39,578 nucleotides of DNA from CAYXVF01 sp964468125 (GCA_964468125.1 CAYXVF010000055.1:1-39578), one strand, 5' to 3'. Counted from the stretch's first letter, positions 16,497 through 25,722 are shown. Notes: a model not told the origin generated them from the letters alone. A program made the numbers and translations.

Positions 16497-18764
16497 ATGA
16501 ACTGCTCGGCTTTGCTCGTGGCGTCGGTCCTGACGGCCACCGGCCCGCTCGATGGACCCGTACTCGATTCTTTGCCAGTCCTAGACGACGACTCGCGAAT
16601 CGTCGAGCGACGCCTCGAGCTCGTTGACGGTGGTGCGGTGCTGCGATTTACGCGCACCTACCGTGAAGCGCCGGTCCTCGGTGAAGTCATCGCCGTGCGA
16701 CTGTCGCCGAACGGTGAGGAGCTGTATCGCGTTGGCTCTTTTTCGGAGCTGCCAACTGCAATGCGCCCTCGCATCGATGCGACCGAGGCGAGCCGTGCGG
16801 CGCTCGGACACCTCTTCCGCGCCAGCGTGGATGTACCGACCCTGCTTCATGCCCTGGCGGTTTTGACCAAACCCGCGCGAATGGTTTGGGTGGTCCACAT
16901 TCCATCGGCCGTGCCGCAGTGGCGGAGAAACGTGCTGATCGACGCAGTGAACGGTGGGGTGATCGCGGTCAGAAGCCCCGTTCATTACGCGATGGCGAGC
17001 GTTTACGACCCACACCCAGAGCCCGTCGACGTCCTCGGCACGCCGAGCGACGTCGAATTGCAGGGCCTCGCGAGCGACGCGACGACACTCTCCGGTGAAT
17101 GGGTGGAGAGTCGCAGCTGCCTCACCGACGACGAATCGGTTCGCGTGATCACCTGCAACGATATCGCGGGAGGTTTCGCCTGTTTGAGCCCAGACATCGC
17201 TGACCTGCTCGTCGCCTTTTGCGGCGAGGGATTTGTGGCACAGCGCACGCTGGACGATGATTTTCGCTATGCGCCCGTGGATGACGCCTCGGACTATCAG
17301 AGCGGCGGTTTTGCAACCGACGCCTTCGCAGAGGTCAACGCATACTACCACGCCGACCGAACCGCACGATTCGTCGGCGCTCTCGGTCATCCGTCTGAGT
17401 CGGTGCGCGTGCTCAGCAACGTGACGATTCCTTCGCCTGCGCTTCTGCAATGCGCATCGAGCGCGTGGGCGAGCAGCACCTCGCGAACCTCAGACGATGC
17501 CCGGGCGGCTCTCACCGGCTGTACGGCGACCGTGGCCACGGATTTTCTGAATTTCGACAACGCGTTCTTTCTCGGCGACGAGCTCGAGTTCCTGGTGGGG
17601 ATTCGAAGCGGGATCTACATGGGACAGGGAACGACTGCCGACTTCGCCTACGATGGCGACATCGTCAGCCACGAATACGGACACGCGGTGGAAGGACAGC
17701 TCGGTGCGCTTCTAGGTGGCGTGCTCGTGGACGAAATAGGGGTGAACGTCGAGCCAGGGGCACTCGCCGAAGCCTACGCGGACTATCTCGCGGTGACCCT
17801 GACCGAGGACCCGGTCATGGGTGGGTACGTAGGAGGTCGTCTCGGTCGCGCGGCGGGTATCCGCACGCTCGATCACGCCCTGGTCTGTCCCGACTACCTC
17901 GAGGGGCAGGTGCACGCCGATTCGCGCGGTTTTGCCGGAGCCTTGTGGGCTGCTCGACAGCGATATCCGCAGACGGAGCAGCGGGGCGAGATGACTGTCA
18001 GAGTCTTTGACCGCCTCGTCTATCAGGCTTTGGCTACCCTGAGTACCACCTCCACCATGAGCGATTTCGCAGCGGCTATCGTCCAGGAGGTCGAGAATGA
18101 GGGCGCCCTCGCCGACCCCAACGCCGAGGAAGTCCTCGCCGTCTTCGACGCGCGAAACGTGCTCGAGTGCGAGCGCATTCGCGACCTACCGGTGCCGCAG
18201 ATCAATCTGCCGAGCGGCGCGACCTCGGAGATCGGCGGCTTCATCGGGGGCCAATCCTACGCCCCCTACGCTCCCGGCCCGTTTCAGCTCCGGCTCGTCT
18301 CCGGCCCAACGCGTTCCGCGGTGGCGACGTTCTCCGCGGTGGAGGCGGACGCGACGCTCACTTTCGAGAATCCAGAAGATTTGCTCGGTGCGATCGGAGT
18401 TGCCGGAGCAACCCAGCTCGCGTTGTTGGTCCGCTTTGGTGGACCCATTGAATTCAGCTACAGCGCGGGGGCTGACACCACGACCGTGATCGTTCCGGAG
18501 GCCGTCGTCGAGTATCCGCTCGAACTCACTGGCGAAAGGCTCTCCGCGGAGATCGACATCTCGGGGGCAAGTGGCCGTGAGGTCTACGCCGCCGTGGTCA
18601 ACCGCGGCATGGGTTTGAGACTTCGAGATCTCACCGTGGAGCTCGGGCCAGAGGTGCTCGAAGAGACGACAACAGGCGGGACACCGGACGACGGCGGTTG
18701 CGCCGCCACGCCTGGCGGCTGGTGGGTTCTCTTGCTGTTGCGCCGCCGTCGCCGCCGCGTGTAG
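16497..18764 (+). CDS. secreted zinc metalloprotease (gluzincin, M36-like) with MYXO-CTERM tail
   Basis: A 755-residue exported protease. The signal peptide is MNCSALLVASVLTATG. Residues about 30-160 resemble the FTP-type inhibitory propeptide of fungalysin/thermolysin-like enzymes (RTYREAPVLGEVIAVRL). The zinc site is HEYGH (392-396) with the third ligand Glu425 in LAEAYADYLA, a 29-residue spacing typical of M36. DAFAEVNAYYHADR (275-288) precedes the catalytic domain as in that family. The C-terminus GGCAATPGGWWVLLLLRRRR fits the MYXO-CTERM sorting signal, so the product is probably processed and held at the surface. ATG 16497 has GGAGGTG just upstream; a longer in-frame start lacks a signal peptide. 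The next gene begins 12 bases later. Confidence 0.88.
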   Translation: MNCSALLVASVLTATGPLDGPVLDSLPVLDDDSRIVERRLELVDGGAVLRFTRTYREAPVLGEVIAVRLSPNGEELYRVGSFSELPTAMRPRIDATEASRAALGHLFRASVDVPTLLHALAVLTKPARMVWVVHIPSAVPQWRRNVLIDAVNGGVIAVRSPVHYAMASVYDPHPEPVDVLGTPSDVELQGLASDATTLSGEWVESRSCLTDDESVRVITCNDIAGGFACLSPDIADLLVAFCGEGFVAQRTLDDDFRYAPVDDASDYQSGGFATDAFAEVNAYYHADRTARFVGALGHPSESVRVLSNVTIPSPALLQCASSAWASSTSRTSDDARAALTGCTATVATDFLNFDNAFFLGDELEFLVGIRSGIYMGQGTTADFAYDGDIVSHEYGHAVEGQLGALLGGVLVDEIGVNVEPGALAEAYADYLAVTLTEDPVMGGYVGGRLGRAAGIRTLDHALVCPDYLEGQVHADSRGFAGALWAARQRYPQTEQRGEMTVRVFDRLVYQALATLSTTSTMSDFAAAIVQEVENEGALADPNAEEVLAVFDARNVLECERIRDLPVPQINLPSGATSEIGGFIGGQSYAPYAPGPFQLRLVSGPTRSAVATFSAVEADATLTFENPEDLLGAIGVAGATQLALLVRFGGPIEFSYSAGADTTTVIVPEAVVEYPLELTGERLSAEIDISGASGREVYAAVVNRGMGLRLRDLTVELGPEVLEETTTGGTPDDGGCAATPGGWWVLLLLRRRRRRV

Positions 18765-18776
18765 GGATCTCCTATC

Positions 18777-20759
18777 GTGCAGTGTCCGAATTGCGGTTCG
18801 CCGTTCGAGCGCGAAGCTCGCTTCGCGCGCCTCGCCGTGTGCGCGAGCTGTCAGTCCGCCGTCGTCATCGATGCGGACAGTCTCCGCGTGGCTGGAACCA
18901 TGGCCACGCTGGTCGAGAGCGATGGTCCTCTCTATGTCGGCGCGACCGGTCACATCCGCGCGCTGGATGGGAGTCGGGAGCACTTTCGCGTCGAAGGGCG
19001 GGTACGCTACCGCTACGAGCAGGGCTTCTGGGACGAGTGGTATCTCGACGGCGCAAAAGGCGCGTTTTGGATCGGCGAGGACGGCGGCGACTTCACTGTG
19101 AGCCGGGTCTCGGAGCGCAGAGTCAAGGCCGGCTTCTACGAGAAGGCCGCCCCGGGGGCTCGTCTCACCCTGGGGGCGCGCAGCTACCAGGTCGGTGAGC
19201 GTGGCGTCGCGGTGTGTGAGGGAGGCGAAGGCATGCTCCCCTTCGAGATCGTGAGCGGTGAGGAGGTCCCCTTCGTAGATCTCGAGGGCGCTGGCGGAGC
19301 GGTGGCCACAGTCGAGCTCGACGAGGATCAGGGTCGTTTCTACGTCGGCTGGCGTGTCGACCCCGCGGTGATCGAGGTCGACATTCCGAAACAGCGCAGT
19401 CCCAACGCGGCGGCCGCGGTGGCGGTGTCCTGTTTTCGATGCGCGGCTCCGCTCACCGAAGATCTCGAGAAGACCGGTGCGGTGATCTGCGAGTACTGCG
19501 GTGCCTGGAATGACCTCGCCCATGAGCGGGTCACGTGCCCGTCGTGCACAACCACTTTTGAGCTCTTGGGCGGTGACAGCGCCGAGATGGCGGTTTGTCC
19601 CAGCTGTTCCAACCAGATCGATTTGCGCGGCTCGAGTCCGGCGCTTCTCGGCTATCTCGTAAAGGAGAATCGCCCGTCCGTACCGTTCCAGCTCGGTCAG
19701 AAGGGCCGGTTGCGAGGCCACGTCTGGATCCTCACCGGTCACATTCGTTTCGAGTCTCGGGATCAATGGGGCACCTACGTCTCGGACGAATTCCTGCTGT
19801 ACAACGAGGACGAGGGCTACCGCTGGCTGATCCTCGAAGATGGGCACTTCTCCCTCGCACAGGAAGCGCACGGTCCGGGGCCAGACATTCCCGCGGGGCG
19901 CAAGAGCCGGTTTACCTTCGATGGGAAGAGCTACAAGACCTTTGAGTGGCGGGAGACCCAGAGAGTCGTTTGGGTCGACGGGCAGCTTCCCTACGTCGCA
20001 AAGGTAGGGGATGAGGTCGAGTACAGCGACGCGGTCTCGCCACCGCTGATGCTCAGCCAAGAGATCACCGAGCGCGAGAGCGAGTACTTCGTGGCGGAGT
20101 ATCTTCCCGCTTCCGAAGTGTCCGAGGGATTCGGAATAGAGGACCAGTCGATCTACCAGCTCACGGTTGCGCCGAACCAGCCCTATTCGATCACGCCGGT
20201 TCGCGCCGGTCTGAAGCGCGTGATGGGCATCACGGCTCTCGTCAATCTCTTGGTCGTCCTCTGGTCCTTCTCGGCGACGGAAACGCAGAAGTTCCACGGC
20301 GACGCGCGCTCACCTTCCGGCGACGAGACGTTGAGCGATCCCTTCGAGCTCGATAACGCCAGCGCGGTGCACGCCCTCGAGCTCTACTCGCCGGTGAACA
20401 ACTCGTGGATCTATGTCGATGCGGTGCTCTTGAACGAGTCGAACGAGGTGATCGCCGAGTTCGGTGCGCCGATCGAGTACTATTACGGCGTGGAAGGTGG
20501 CGAGGGGTGGTCCGAAGGCAGCAAGAGCCACACCGACTACTTCGTCATCGACGCACCGGGGACCTATCGATTGCTCACACGTGCGGAGGGGCCGCCCGGA
20601 ACGGATCCAAGCTTCACGATGCAGGTGCGCAGTGGGGTACGACTCGCTCGCTACAATCTCTTCCTGCTCTTCGTGAGCGGGGTCTGGTGGCTCCTGGAGA
20701 TGATTCGCAAGCGGATGTTCGAGGCGAAACGCTGGGGCGACTTTGAGGAGGACGACTGA
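18777..20759 (+). CDS. zinc-ribbon DUF4178 membrane protein
   Basis: A 660-residue protein combining three CxxC...CxxC zinc ribbons (Cys3/6/22/25, Cys219/222/238/241, Cys254/257/274/277) with two DUF4178-like beta domains (about 45-200 and 300-460). The latter are recognisable from HFRVEGRVRYRY...WDEWYLD and GRLRGHVWILTGHIRFESRD. Two transmembrane helices lie near 480-500 and 630-650, with an extracytoplasmic beta domain between them. The function of DUF4178 is unknown; it is often encoded near DUF350 and aminopropyltransferase genes, as here. GTG 18777 is the start. Its stop TGA shares a base with the next ATG. Confidence 0.82.
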   Translation: MQCPNCGSPFEREARFARLAVCASCQSAVVIDADSLRVAGTMATLVESDGPLYVGATGHIRALDGSREHFRVEGRVRYRYEQGFWDEWYLDGAKGAFWIGEDGGDFTVSRVSERRVKAGFYEKAAPGARLTLGARSYQVGERGVAVCEGGEGMLPFEIVSGEEVPFVDLEGAGGAVATVELDEDQGRFYVGWRVDPAVIEVDIPKQRSPNAAAAVAVSCFRCAAPLTEDLEKTGAVICEYCGAWNDLAHERVTCPSCTTTFELLGGDSAEMAVCPSCSNQIDLRGSSPALLGYLVKENRPSVPFQLGQKGRLRGHVWILTGHIRFESRDQWGTYVSDEFLLYNEDEGYRWLILEDGHFSLAQEAHGPGPDIPAGRKSRFTFDGKSYKTFEWRETQRVVWVDGQLPYVAKVGDEVEYSDAVSPPLMLSQEITERESEYFVAEYLPASEVSEGFGIEDQSIYQLTVAPNQPYSITPVRAGLKRVMGITALVNLLVVLWSFSATETQKFHGDARSPSGDETLSDPFELDNASAVHALELYSPVNNSWIYVDAVLLNESNEVIAEFGAPIEYYYGVEGGEGWSEGSKSHTDYFVIDAPGTYRLLTRAEGPPGTDPSFTMQVRSGVRLARYNLFLLFVSGVWWLLEMIRKRMFEAKRWGDFEEDD

Positions 20760-20965
20760 TGCCGAGTCTTGCATGGATCGTGGCCGGAGCGCTGACCGCT
20801 CTGACCGTAGGCGGAGCGTACGCCGGAGCCACCGGTGCTCTGCTCGCGGCCCCAACGAAGGAGCCGCTCAGTGTCAAAGAAGGATCGCTTCGGTCCGGGC
20901 GGGTCGCGACCGGGTACTTCGTAGGCCGCTCGATGGTGGGCGGTGGTCTTCGCGGCGGTAAATAG
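20759..20965 (+). CDS. small membrane protein in the DUF4178/DUF350 cassette
   Basis: A 68-residue protein with one N-terminal hydrophobic helix (WIVAGALTALTVGGAYAGAT) followed by a short Lys/Arg/Gly-rich tail ending GGGLRGGK. The helix may be a membrane anchor or a signal peptide. I do not recognise the family; the position is like that of DUF4247-type genes in related cassettes, but the similarity is too weak to claim. Translation is probably coupled to the upstream gene through TGATG. Confidence 0.7.
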   Translation: MPSLAWIVAGALTALTVGGAYAGATGALLAAPTKEPLSVKEGSLRSGRVATGYFVGRSMVGGGLRGGK

Positions 20966-20987
20966 AGGTTCGAGAAGGAGAAGAGAG

Positions 20988-21212
20988 ATGCCAGAGGAAA
21001 TCGTCAGAGAAATATGGGCGCTGATCCCCACCGTGCTCTACTTCGTGGTGGGGTTAGTGCTGTTTCTGTTGGGGGTGCTCGTCATGGATCGGGTCACGCC
21101 CTTCTCCGTGCGCAAGGAGATTGAGGAGGACCAAAATGTCGCCCTGGGGGTGATCATGGGGTCGGCATTGATCGGACTTGCCATCATCCTGGCCGCCGCG
21201 ATCCGAGGCTGA
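20988..21212 (+). CDS. half-size DUF350 (YjfL-like) membrane protein
   Basis: A 74-residue protein with two transmembrane helices, LIPTVLYFVVGLVLFLLGVL and VIMGSALIGLAIILAAAI, joined by a polar loop with the DUF350 pattern MDRVTPFSVRKEIEEDQNVA. Usual DUF350 proteins are about 130 residues with this unit duplicated, so this is a single-repeat form that may dimerise. ATG 20988 is chosen because GGAGAAGAGAG precedes it and the upstream extension is not conserved-looking. The stop overlaps the next start (TGATG). A membrane-channel or stress role is suggested for the family but is not established. Confidence 0.85.
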   Translation: MPEEIVREIWALIPTVLYFVVGLVLFLLGVLVMDRVTPFSVRKEIEEDQNVALGVIMGSALIGLAIILAAAIRG

Positions 21213-22741
21213 TGCGGGCGATCGACCCGACGCACCGCCTCCTGGTGGTGGCGGTCTTCGTGGCCGCCGTCTGCGGACTCGTCTACGAGCTTCTCGCGGG
21301 CACGTTGTCGAGCTATCTGCTCGGCGACTCGGTGACTCAGTTTTCTTTGGTCATCGGGTTGTTCATGACCGCGATGGGTCTTGGCTCCTATCTTTCGCGA
21401 TTCATCGATGAGCGACTCTGGAGCTGGTTCGCGGGGGTGGAGATCGCGATTGGTCTCCTCGGAGGATTCCTCACTCTCGTCGGCTTTCTCGCCTTTTCCC
21501 TGACCGACGCCTACGAAACCGTGCTGGTCCTCCTCGTATGCGGCGTAGGCGTGCTCGTCGGGATGGAGATCCCTCTGGCGCTACGACTGCTCAAAGAGCG
21601 CGAGTCGCTCAAACTGAGCGCGTCGAGCGTACTGAGTGCGGACTACCTAGGAGCACTCGTTGCCGCTTTGCTTTTTCCGTTTTTGATCGTGCCCCATCTC
21701 GGCCTCGTTCGAGGCGGGCTCGTGACCGGGCTCGCTAATGTGCTCGTGGGCGTATGGGTTGCCGCCCGCGCACCCACCCGGCGCCGTGTGATCGTACGCG
21801 CAGGGTGGGGGGCGGCCGCCCTCCTCACCGGGGCCCTCTTTGCGTCCTCGTTCCTCACCCGCTGGGTCGAGGACCGCCTCTACGACGACGAGATCATCCT
21901 CGCGGAGAACAGCGCTGCTCAGCGGATCGTGATCACCCGTTGGCGCGAAGACGTGCGCCTCTACCTGAACGGTCAGCTGCAGTTTTCGAGCATCGACGAA
22001 TACCGCTACCACGAGAGTCTCGTCCTGCCCGCGATCGCCGCGGTGGGGCGACCGGAGACCGTGTTGATCTTGGGAGGAGGCGACGGCCTCGCGCTGAAGC
22101 AGGTCCTCCGCCATCCGACGGTGCGCGCCGTGACGCTCGTCGATCTGGACCCGCGGATCATCGAGCTGTTCTCGGGACGCGAAATGTTGACCACGTTGAA
22201 CGATCGGGCCTTTTCGGACCCGCGCGTCACCGTGGAGATCGCCGACGCAGTGAAGTTTCTGGAGCGGAGCAACCAACGCTTCGACGTCGTACTGATGGAT
22301 TTGCCGGACCCGTCCGAGCCCGCGCTCGGCAAGCTCTACTCCCGCTCCTTCTTCGAGCTGTTGGGCAAGCACCTGAGCGCCGACGGCGCGCTCGCCCTAC
22401 AAGCGACGAGCCCTTTTCGCTCGCGCGAAGCATTCTGGACCATCGTGAGTACGCTCGAGGCTGCGCGCTTTGGTTTGGAAGAGCGGGAGCGTTTCGAGAC
22501 GCTACCGTACCACGCCTTGGTGCCGAGCTTTGGCACTTGGGGGTTCGTACTCGCTACGCCACGCGCCTTGCCGGACAGCTTCGAGATCCATCAGCCCGCC
22601 CGATTTCTCACCGACGAGGTCTTTCGCTCCGCGCTCGTTTTTCCATCGGACATGGAGCGACTTCCGATGCCCGTGAGCGAGCTCGACGACCCTGTCGTGG
22701 TCGATCGCTACCGTCGCGGGTATCACCGTTACTTCGACTGA
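21212..22741 (+). CDS. membrane-anchored spermidine-synthase-like aminopropyltransferase
   Basis: A 509-residue protein. Residues about 8-215 contain seven or so transmembrane helices; the cytoplasmic C-terminal half is a class I aminopropyltransferase/methyltransferase fold. NGQLQFSSIDEYRYHE (253-268) is the substrate-entry segment, LILGGGDGLALKQVL (285-299) the nucleotide loop, TLVDLDPRI (308-316) the acidic residue that binds the ribose, and VVLMDLPDPSEPALGKLY the catalytic Asp region. Soluble spermidine synthases transfer aminopropyl from decarboxylated S-adenosylmethionine to putrescine; the membrane-fused form may act on another acceptor. No AdoMet decarboxylase lies in the window. It ends the cassette and is followed by a strong hairpin. 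Confidence 0.9.
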   Translation: MRAIDPTHRLLVVAVFVAAVCGLVYELLAGTLSSYLLGDSVTQFSLVIGLFMTAMGLGSYLSRFIDERLWSWFAGVEIAIGLLGGFLTLVGFLAFSLTDAYETVLVLLVCGVGVLVGMEIPLALRLLKERESLKLSASSVLSADYLGALVAALLFPFLIVPHLGLVRGGLVTGLANVLVGVWVAARAPTRRRVIVRAGWGAAALLTGALFASSFLTRWVEDRLYDDEIILAENSAAQRIVITRWREDVRLYLNGQLQFSSIDEYRYHESLVLPAIAAVGRPETVLILGGGDGLALKQVLRHPTVRAVTLVDLDPRIIELFSGREMLTTLNDRAFSDPRVTVEIADAVKFLERSNQRFDVVLMDLPDPSEPALGKLYSRSFFELLGKHLSADGALALQATSPFRSREAFWTIVSTLEAARFGLEERERFETLPYHALVPSFGTWGFVLATPRALPDSFEIHQPARFLTDEVFRSALVFPSDMERLPMPVSELDDPVVVDRYRRGYHRYFD

Positions 22742-22844
22742 GTTTTTTTGTGCACCTGTGAGCCGCGTCACAGTCGTTCGCCCAATGAGACGAGATAACA
22801 CGATCATCCCCTTGGATGTGCGGGTTGTGTTTGGGCGTGGGGAT

Positions 22845-22866
22845 GGGGCGGACTCTGGTCCGCCCC
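22845..22866. terminator. hairpin between convergent genes
   Basis: A perfect 9-bp stem, GGGGCGGAC / GTCCGCCCC, with the four-base loop TCTG. It lies between the aminopropyltransferase stop (22741, plus) and the response-regulator stop (22881, minus), so it can serve both directions. A T-run is lacking on both sides, although TTTTTTT occurs at 22743-22749 soon after the plus-strand stop. Confidence 0.6.
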
Positions 22867-22880
22867 AATTCGTTCGAAGT

Positions 22881-24194
22881 TCATTCGATGCCGTAGGCGT
22901 CGAGCTTGTAGTAGAGCGAGCGTCGCGAGATCCCCAGGATGCGAGCCGCCTGGGTGCGATTGCCCTTGCTCTTTTCCAACGCGGCGACGATCGCGTCGCG
23001 TTCGGCGTGCACCACCGCCGCGGTGAGCTCTTCGGGGGAGCTCTTGCTGCGCTCGGTGAGCTCTTTTTTGGGCAAGCAGGCGTAGACCTCGCTTCTTCCC
23101 AGAGCGACCTCATCGCTGAGCACGACCATTCGTTCCACGACGTTCTGGAGCTCGCGCACGTTGCCCGGCCAATCATGGGCGCGGAGCGCGTCGATCGCTT
23201 CCGGCGTGAGCTCACGGTTTACCTCGTTCGCCTCAGCAAAGCGCGCGCAGAACATCGTCGCGAGCTCAGCGACCTCGTCGCGTCGTTCGCGGAGCGGGGC
23301 GAGGTCGATCGGGATCACATGGAGCCGATAGAAGAGGTCCTCGCGAAACGCACCCGACGAGACCATTTCCTCGAGGTCGCGGTGAGTCGCGGCGAGGAAA
23401 CGGGCGCTCGTTTTGAGCGTGTCTTGACCGCCTAACCGCTCGAACTCGCGGTCCTGAAGCACGCGGAGGAGCTTCACCTGGACCGCGGGTGAGACGTCTC
23501 CGACTTCGTCGAGAAAGATCGTACCGCCCTCGGCGAGCTCGAAACGTCCGGGTTTTCGACTCGAAGCGCCGGTGAAAGCCCCTTTCTCATAGCCGAAGAG
23601 CTCGCTCTCGAGCAGGTGGTCGGGGATTGCCGCACAGTGAATCTTCACGAAGGGGGCGCTCGCTCGCTTGCTGCCTTCGTGAATGCGCCGGGCGGTGACT
23701 TCTTTTCCCGTACCGCTCTCCCCACGAATTAGGACGGTCGCTTCGCTGCGAGCGGCCTTCGCAACCATCTCGTCGATTTCAATGGCCGGGGCGAGAACCG
23801 TCGTGGCCTCGGGCGGCCGTTCGCGGTTCTGTTTGGTCACCTCCAGGACTTTGTTGATCGTGAAGAGCAGCGCGTCCTTGTCGGTGGGTTTCAAGATGAA
23901 GTCCGAAGCACCGAGCTTCATGGCGCTCACCGCATCGTCTACCGTCCCGTGTGCGGTCAACATAATGACCGGTGTGTCGAAGCCGCGCTCGCGCATCTCT
24001 CGTAGCGCGGTGAGACCATCCATCTCGGGCATGCGCAAATCGAGGATGACGACGTCGATATTGCCGCGCTGCAGTCGATCGAGACCATCCCTCGCGCTCG
24101 TCACATGGCTCGCAGAGTAGCCTGCCTGACGGAGTAGGCCGCCCAGTGTCATACCGACGGCATCGTCGTCGTCGATCAGGAGCAAATCGCTCAT
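22881..24194 (-). CDS. NtrC-family sigma-54-dependent response regulator
   Basis: A 437-residue regulator: receiver domain (3-118) with DDDD at 8-11, phospho-acceptor Asp52 in LDLRMPEMDG and Lys102; AAA+ domain with Walker A GESGTGKE (158-165), GAFTGA (205-210) and Walker B IFLDEVG (226-232); and a C-terminal Fis-type helix-turn-helix (NRTQAARILGISRRSLYYKL). It should activate sigma-54 promoters when phosphorylated. The cognate sensor is the upstream histidine kinase, four bases away; GGAG within the end of the kinase gene serves as ribosome-binding site. Confidence 0.95.
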   Translation of the reverse strand: MSDLLLIDDDDAVGMTLGGLLRQAGYSASHVTSARDGLDRLQRGNIDVVILDLRMPEMDGLTALREMRERGFDTPVIMLTAHGTVDDAVSAMKLGASDFILKPTDKDALLFTINKVLEVTKQNRERPPEATTVLAPAIEIDEMVAKAARSEATVLIRGESGTGKEVTARRIHEGSKRASAPFVKIHCAAIPDHLLESELFGYEKGAFTGASSRKPGRFELAEGGTIFLDEVGDVSPAVQVKLLRVLQDREFERLGGQDTLKTSARFLAATHRDLEEMVSSGAFREDLFYRLHVIPIDLAPLRERRDEVAELATMFCARFAEANEVNRELTPEAIDALRAHDWPGNVRELQNVVERMVVLSDEVALGRSEVYACLPKKELTERSKSSPEELTAAVVHAERDAIVAALEKSKGNRTQAARILGISRRSLYYKLDAYGIE

Positions 24195-24198
24195 GTAC

Positions 24199-25713
24199 TC
24201 ATTCTCCGCTGGGTAGAATCAGGGTAACGCGAGTGCCCTCGCCCGGGGCGCTCGTGAGCTCGACCCGACCGCGATGGTTCTCGACGATCCTGCGGACAAA
24301 CGCCAGTCCTAGCCCCGACCCTTTTGCCTTGGTCGTGTAGAACTCCTGGAACACGCGTTCCGCCTCACCCGGACTCATACCCTGACCGTTGTCTGCTACC
24401 TCCAAAGCGAGCCCCCCGTCTTGACGCTGTGTGGCGGAGACCACGAGGGAGCCGCCTTCAGGCATGGCTTCCACAGCATTGCGAACTAGGTTGTCGAAGG
24501 CTGCGGCGATCAGATCAGGGTCGAGCATGAATCGCGACAGGCGAGCGTCGACTTGCCGCTTCACGGCGATGGACGTCGGAATCACACCCTTCAGCCCCTC
24601 GAGGCAGCGCTCGATCAGTCCTCGTACGTCGACGGACGAGCGGCGAACATCTTGGTCGCTGAACAGGCGATAGCGCTCGACGAGCGTGTTCATCCGGTCC
24701 GCTTGATCGTGGATGAGCTCAATGTAGCGAGCGACCTCCTGGGTCAGAAGAATTCGCTCTGCATCACGCTCGCCTTCGATGAATTCAGTGGCTGCCTTGA
24801 TCGCCGAGATGGGATTGCGCAGGTCGTGCGCGAGTTGCGCCGAGAGTCGTCCCATCGTGGCAAAATTCTGGGTGCGAGCCTTCTCTTCGGTGTTGAGCTG
24901 GACCCAGTGATAGGTGACGAGCACGAGAATCGCGGTCGCAGTCGCGCTGACCGCAAACCAGGTCGCAATGTCGTCGCGCAAGGCAAAGAAGCTGACGATT
25001 ACCGCCAGGAGTACCACTAGCATCAAGGAGAGGGCCTGAAAGGCCCGGTTTGTGGCGAGTTCGACTCCGGCGACCTTCGCCCGCGAGACGCTCACGTAGA
25101 GCAGGGCGACGATGAAGAGCGAGCCGAGATCGCTCATGCGCGGAAGCTCACTTTGGAGTGCGGGCGAGAGGGTTCGAAGCGCGTCGGTCGGTCCCAAGGT
25201 CATGCTGATCAGGATTCCGAGGAGCACGGTGCGCGTACGTTGGCGCTCGTCGTTGCTTGCAGCGTCGATGGCGTAACGGACCGCGAGGTAGAAGCTGTGG
25301 GATAAGAAGATAGCGAGTCCCGTCAGCATCAGGGCGGACCAGGTCTGCGACGAGGAAAAGTCGCGCAGTGGTGGATGGACGAGGCCGAGGGCCGTGAGTC
25401 CGGCGAGGGCGAAGAACCAGGCGTAGCTCGCAAGAACCCACCGGCGCCTTGCTTCGCGCATGCCGATGAAGCTCAGGATGAAATCTACGCCGCAGGCGGC
25501 GCTGAAGCACACGGCCGTCTCGTCGATCGTCTCGAAGAAGCCGTGCCAGATGTAGTCGGAGAGAACGTCCGACGCGATCCAGACGGAGAAGGCGAAGGCC
25601 ATCGCAATGAAGACCCGCCCGAGGTGCATGTGGCGGATATGAACGAAGGCGAGGGCCGCAATGCCCAGGTGGGCGAGGGCAGCGCTGGCCGAGACGATGG
25701 TCTGGACGTTCAC
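24199..25713 (-). CDS. membrane sensor histidine kinase
   Basis: A 504-residue kinase. Residues about 5-270 hold eight or so hydrophobic segments in a layout like the 7TM N-terminal regions of PrsK-type kinases, with no large periplasmic domain. Catalytic parts follow: H-box AQLAHDLRNPISAI with His296, N-box DNLVRNAVEAM (407-417), G1 DNGQGM (441-446) and G2 GSGLGLAF (465-472). It should autophosphorylate on His296 and pass phosphate to the NtrC-type regulator encoded next. GTG 25713 lies nine bases after the stop of the preceding membrane-protein gene and lacks a clear ribosome-binding site, suggesting translational coupling. The signal sensed is unknown, perhaps a membrane property. Confidence 0.94.
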   Translation of the reverse strand: MNVQTIVSASAALAHLGIAALAFVHIRHMHLGRVFIAMAFAFSVWIASDVLSDYIWHGFFETIDETAVCFSAACGVDFILSFIGMREARRRWVLASYAWFFALAGLTALGLVHPPLRDFSSSQTWSALMLTGLAIFLSHSFYLAVRYAIDAASNDERQRTRTVLLGILISMTLGPTDALRTLSPALQSELPRMSDLGSLFIVALLYVSVSRAKVAGVELATNRAFQALSLMLVVLLAVIVSFFALRDDIATWFAVSATATAILVLVTYHWVQLNTEEKARTQNFATMGRLSAQLAHDLRNPISAIKAATEFIEGERDAERILLTQEVARYIELIHDQADRMNTLVERYRLFSDQDVRRSSVDVRGLIERCLEGLKGVIPTSIAVKRQVDARLSRFMLDPDLIAAAFDNLVRNAVEAMPEGGSLVVSATQRQDGGLALEVADNGQGMSPGEAERVFQEFYTTKAKGSGLGLAFVRRIVENHRGRVELTSAPGEGTRVTLILPSGE

Positions 25714-25722
25714 ACCGGGATT

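Noticed and set aside
18186..20297. 703-codon open frame on the minus strand
   Set aside because: It is antisense to the metalloprotease end and the DUF4178 gene, has charged low-complexity composition and no family motif; long antisense frames are expected in DNA this GC-rich.
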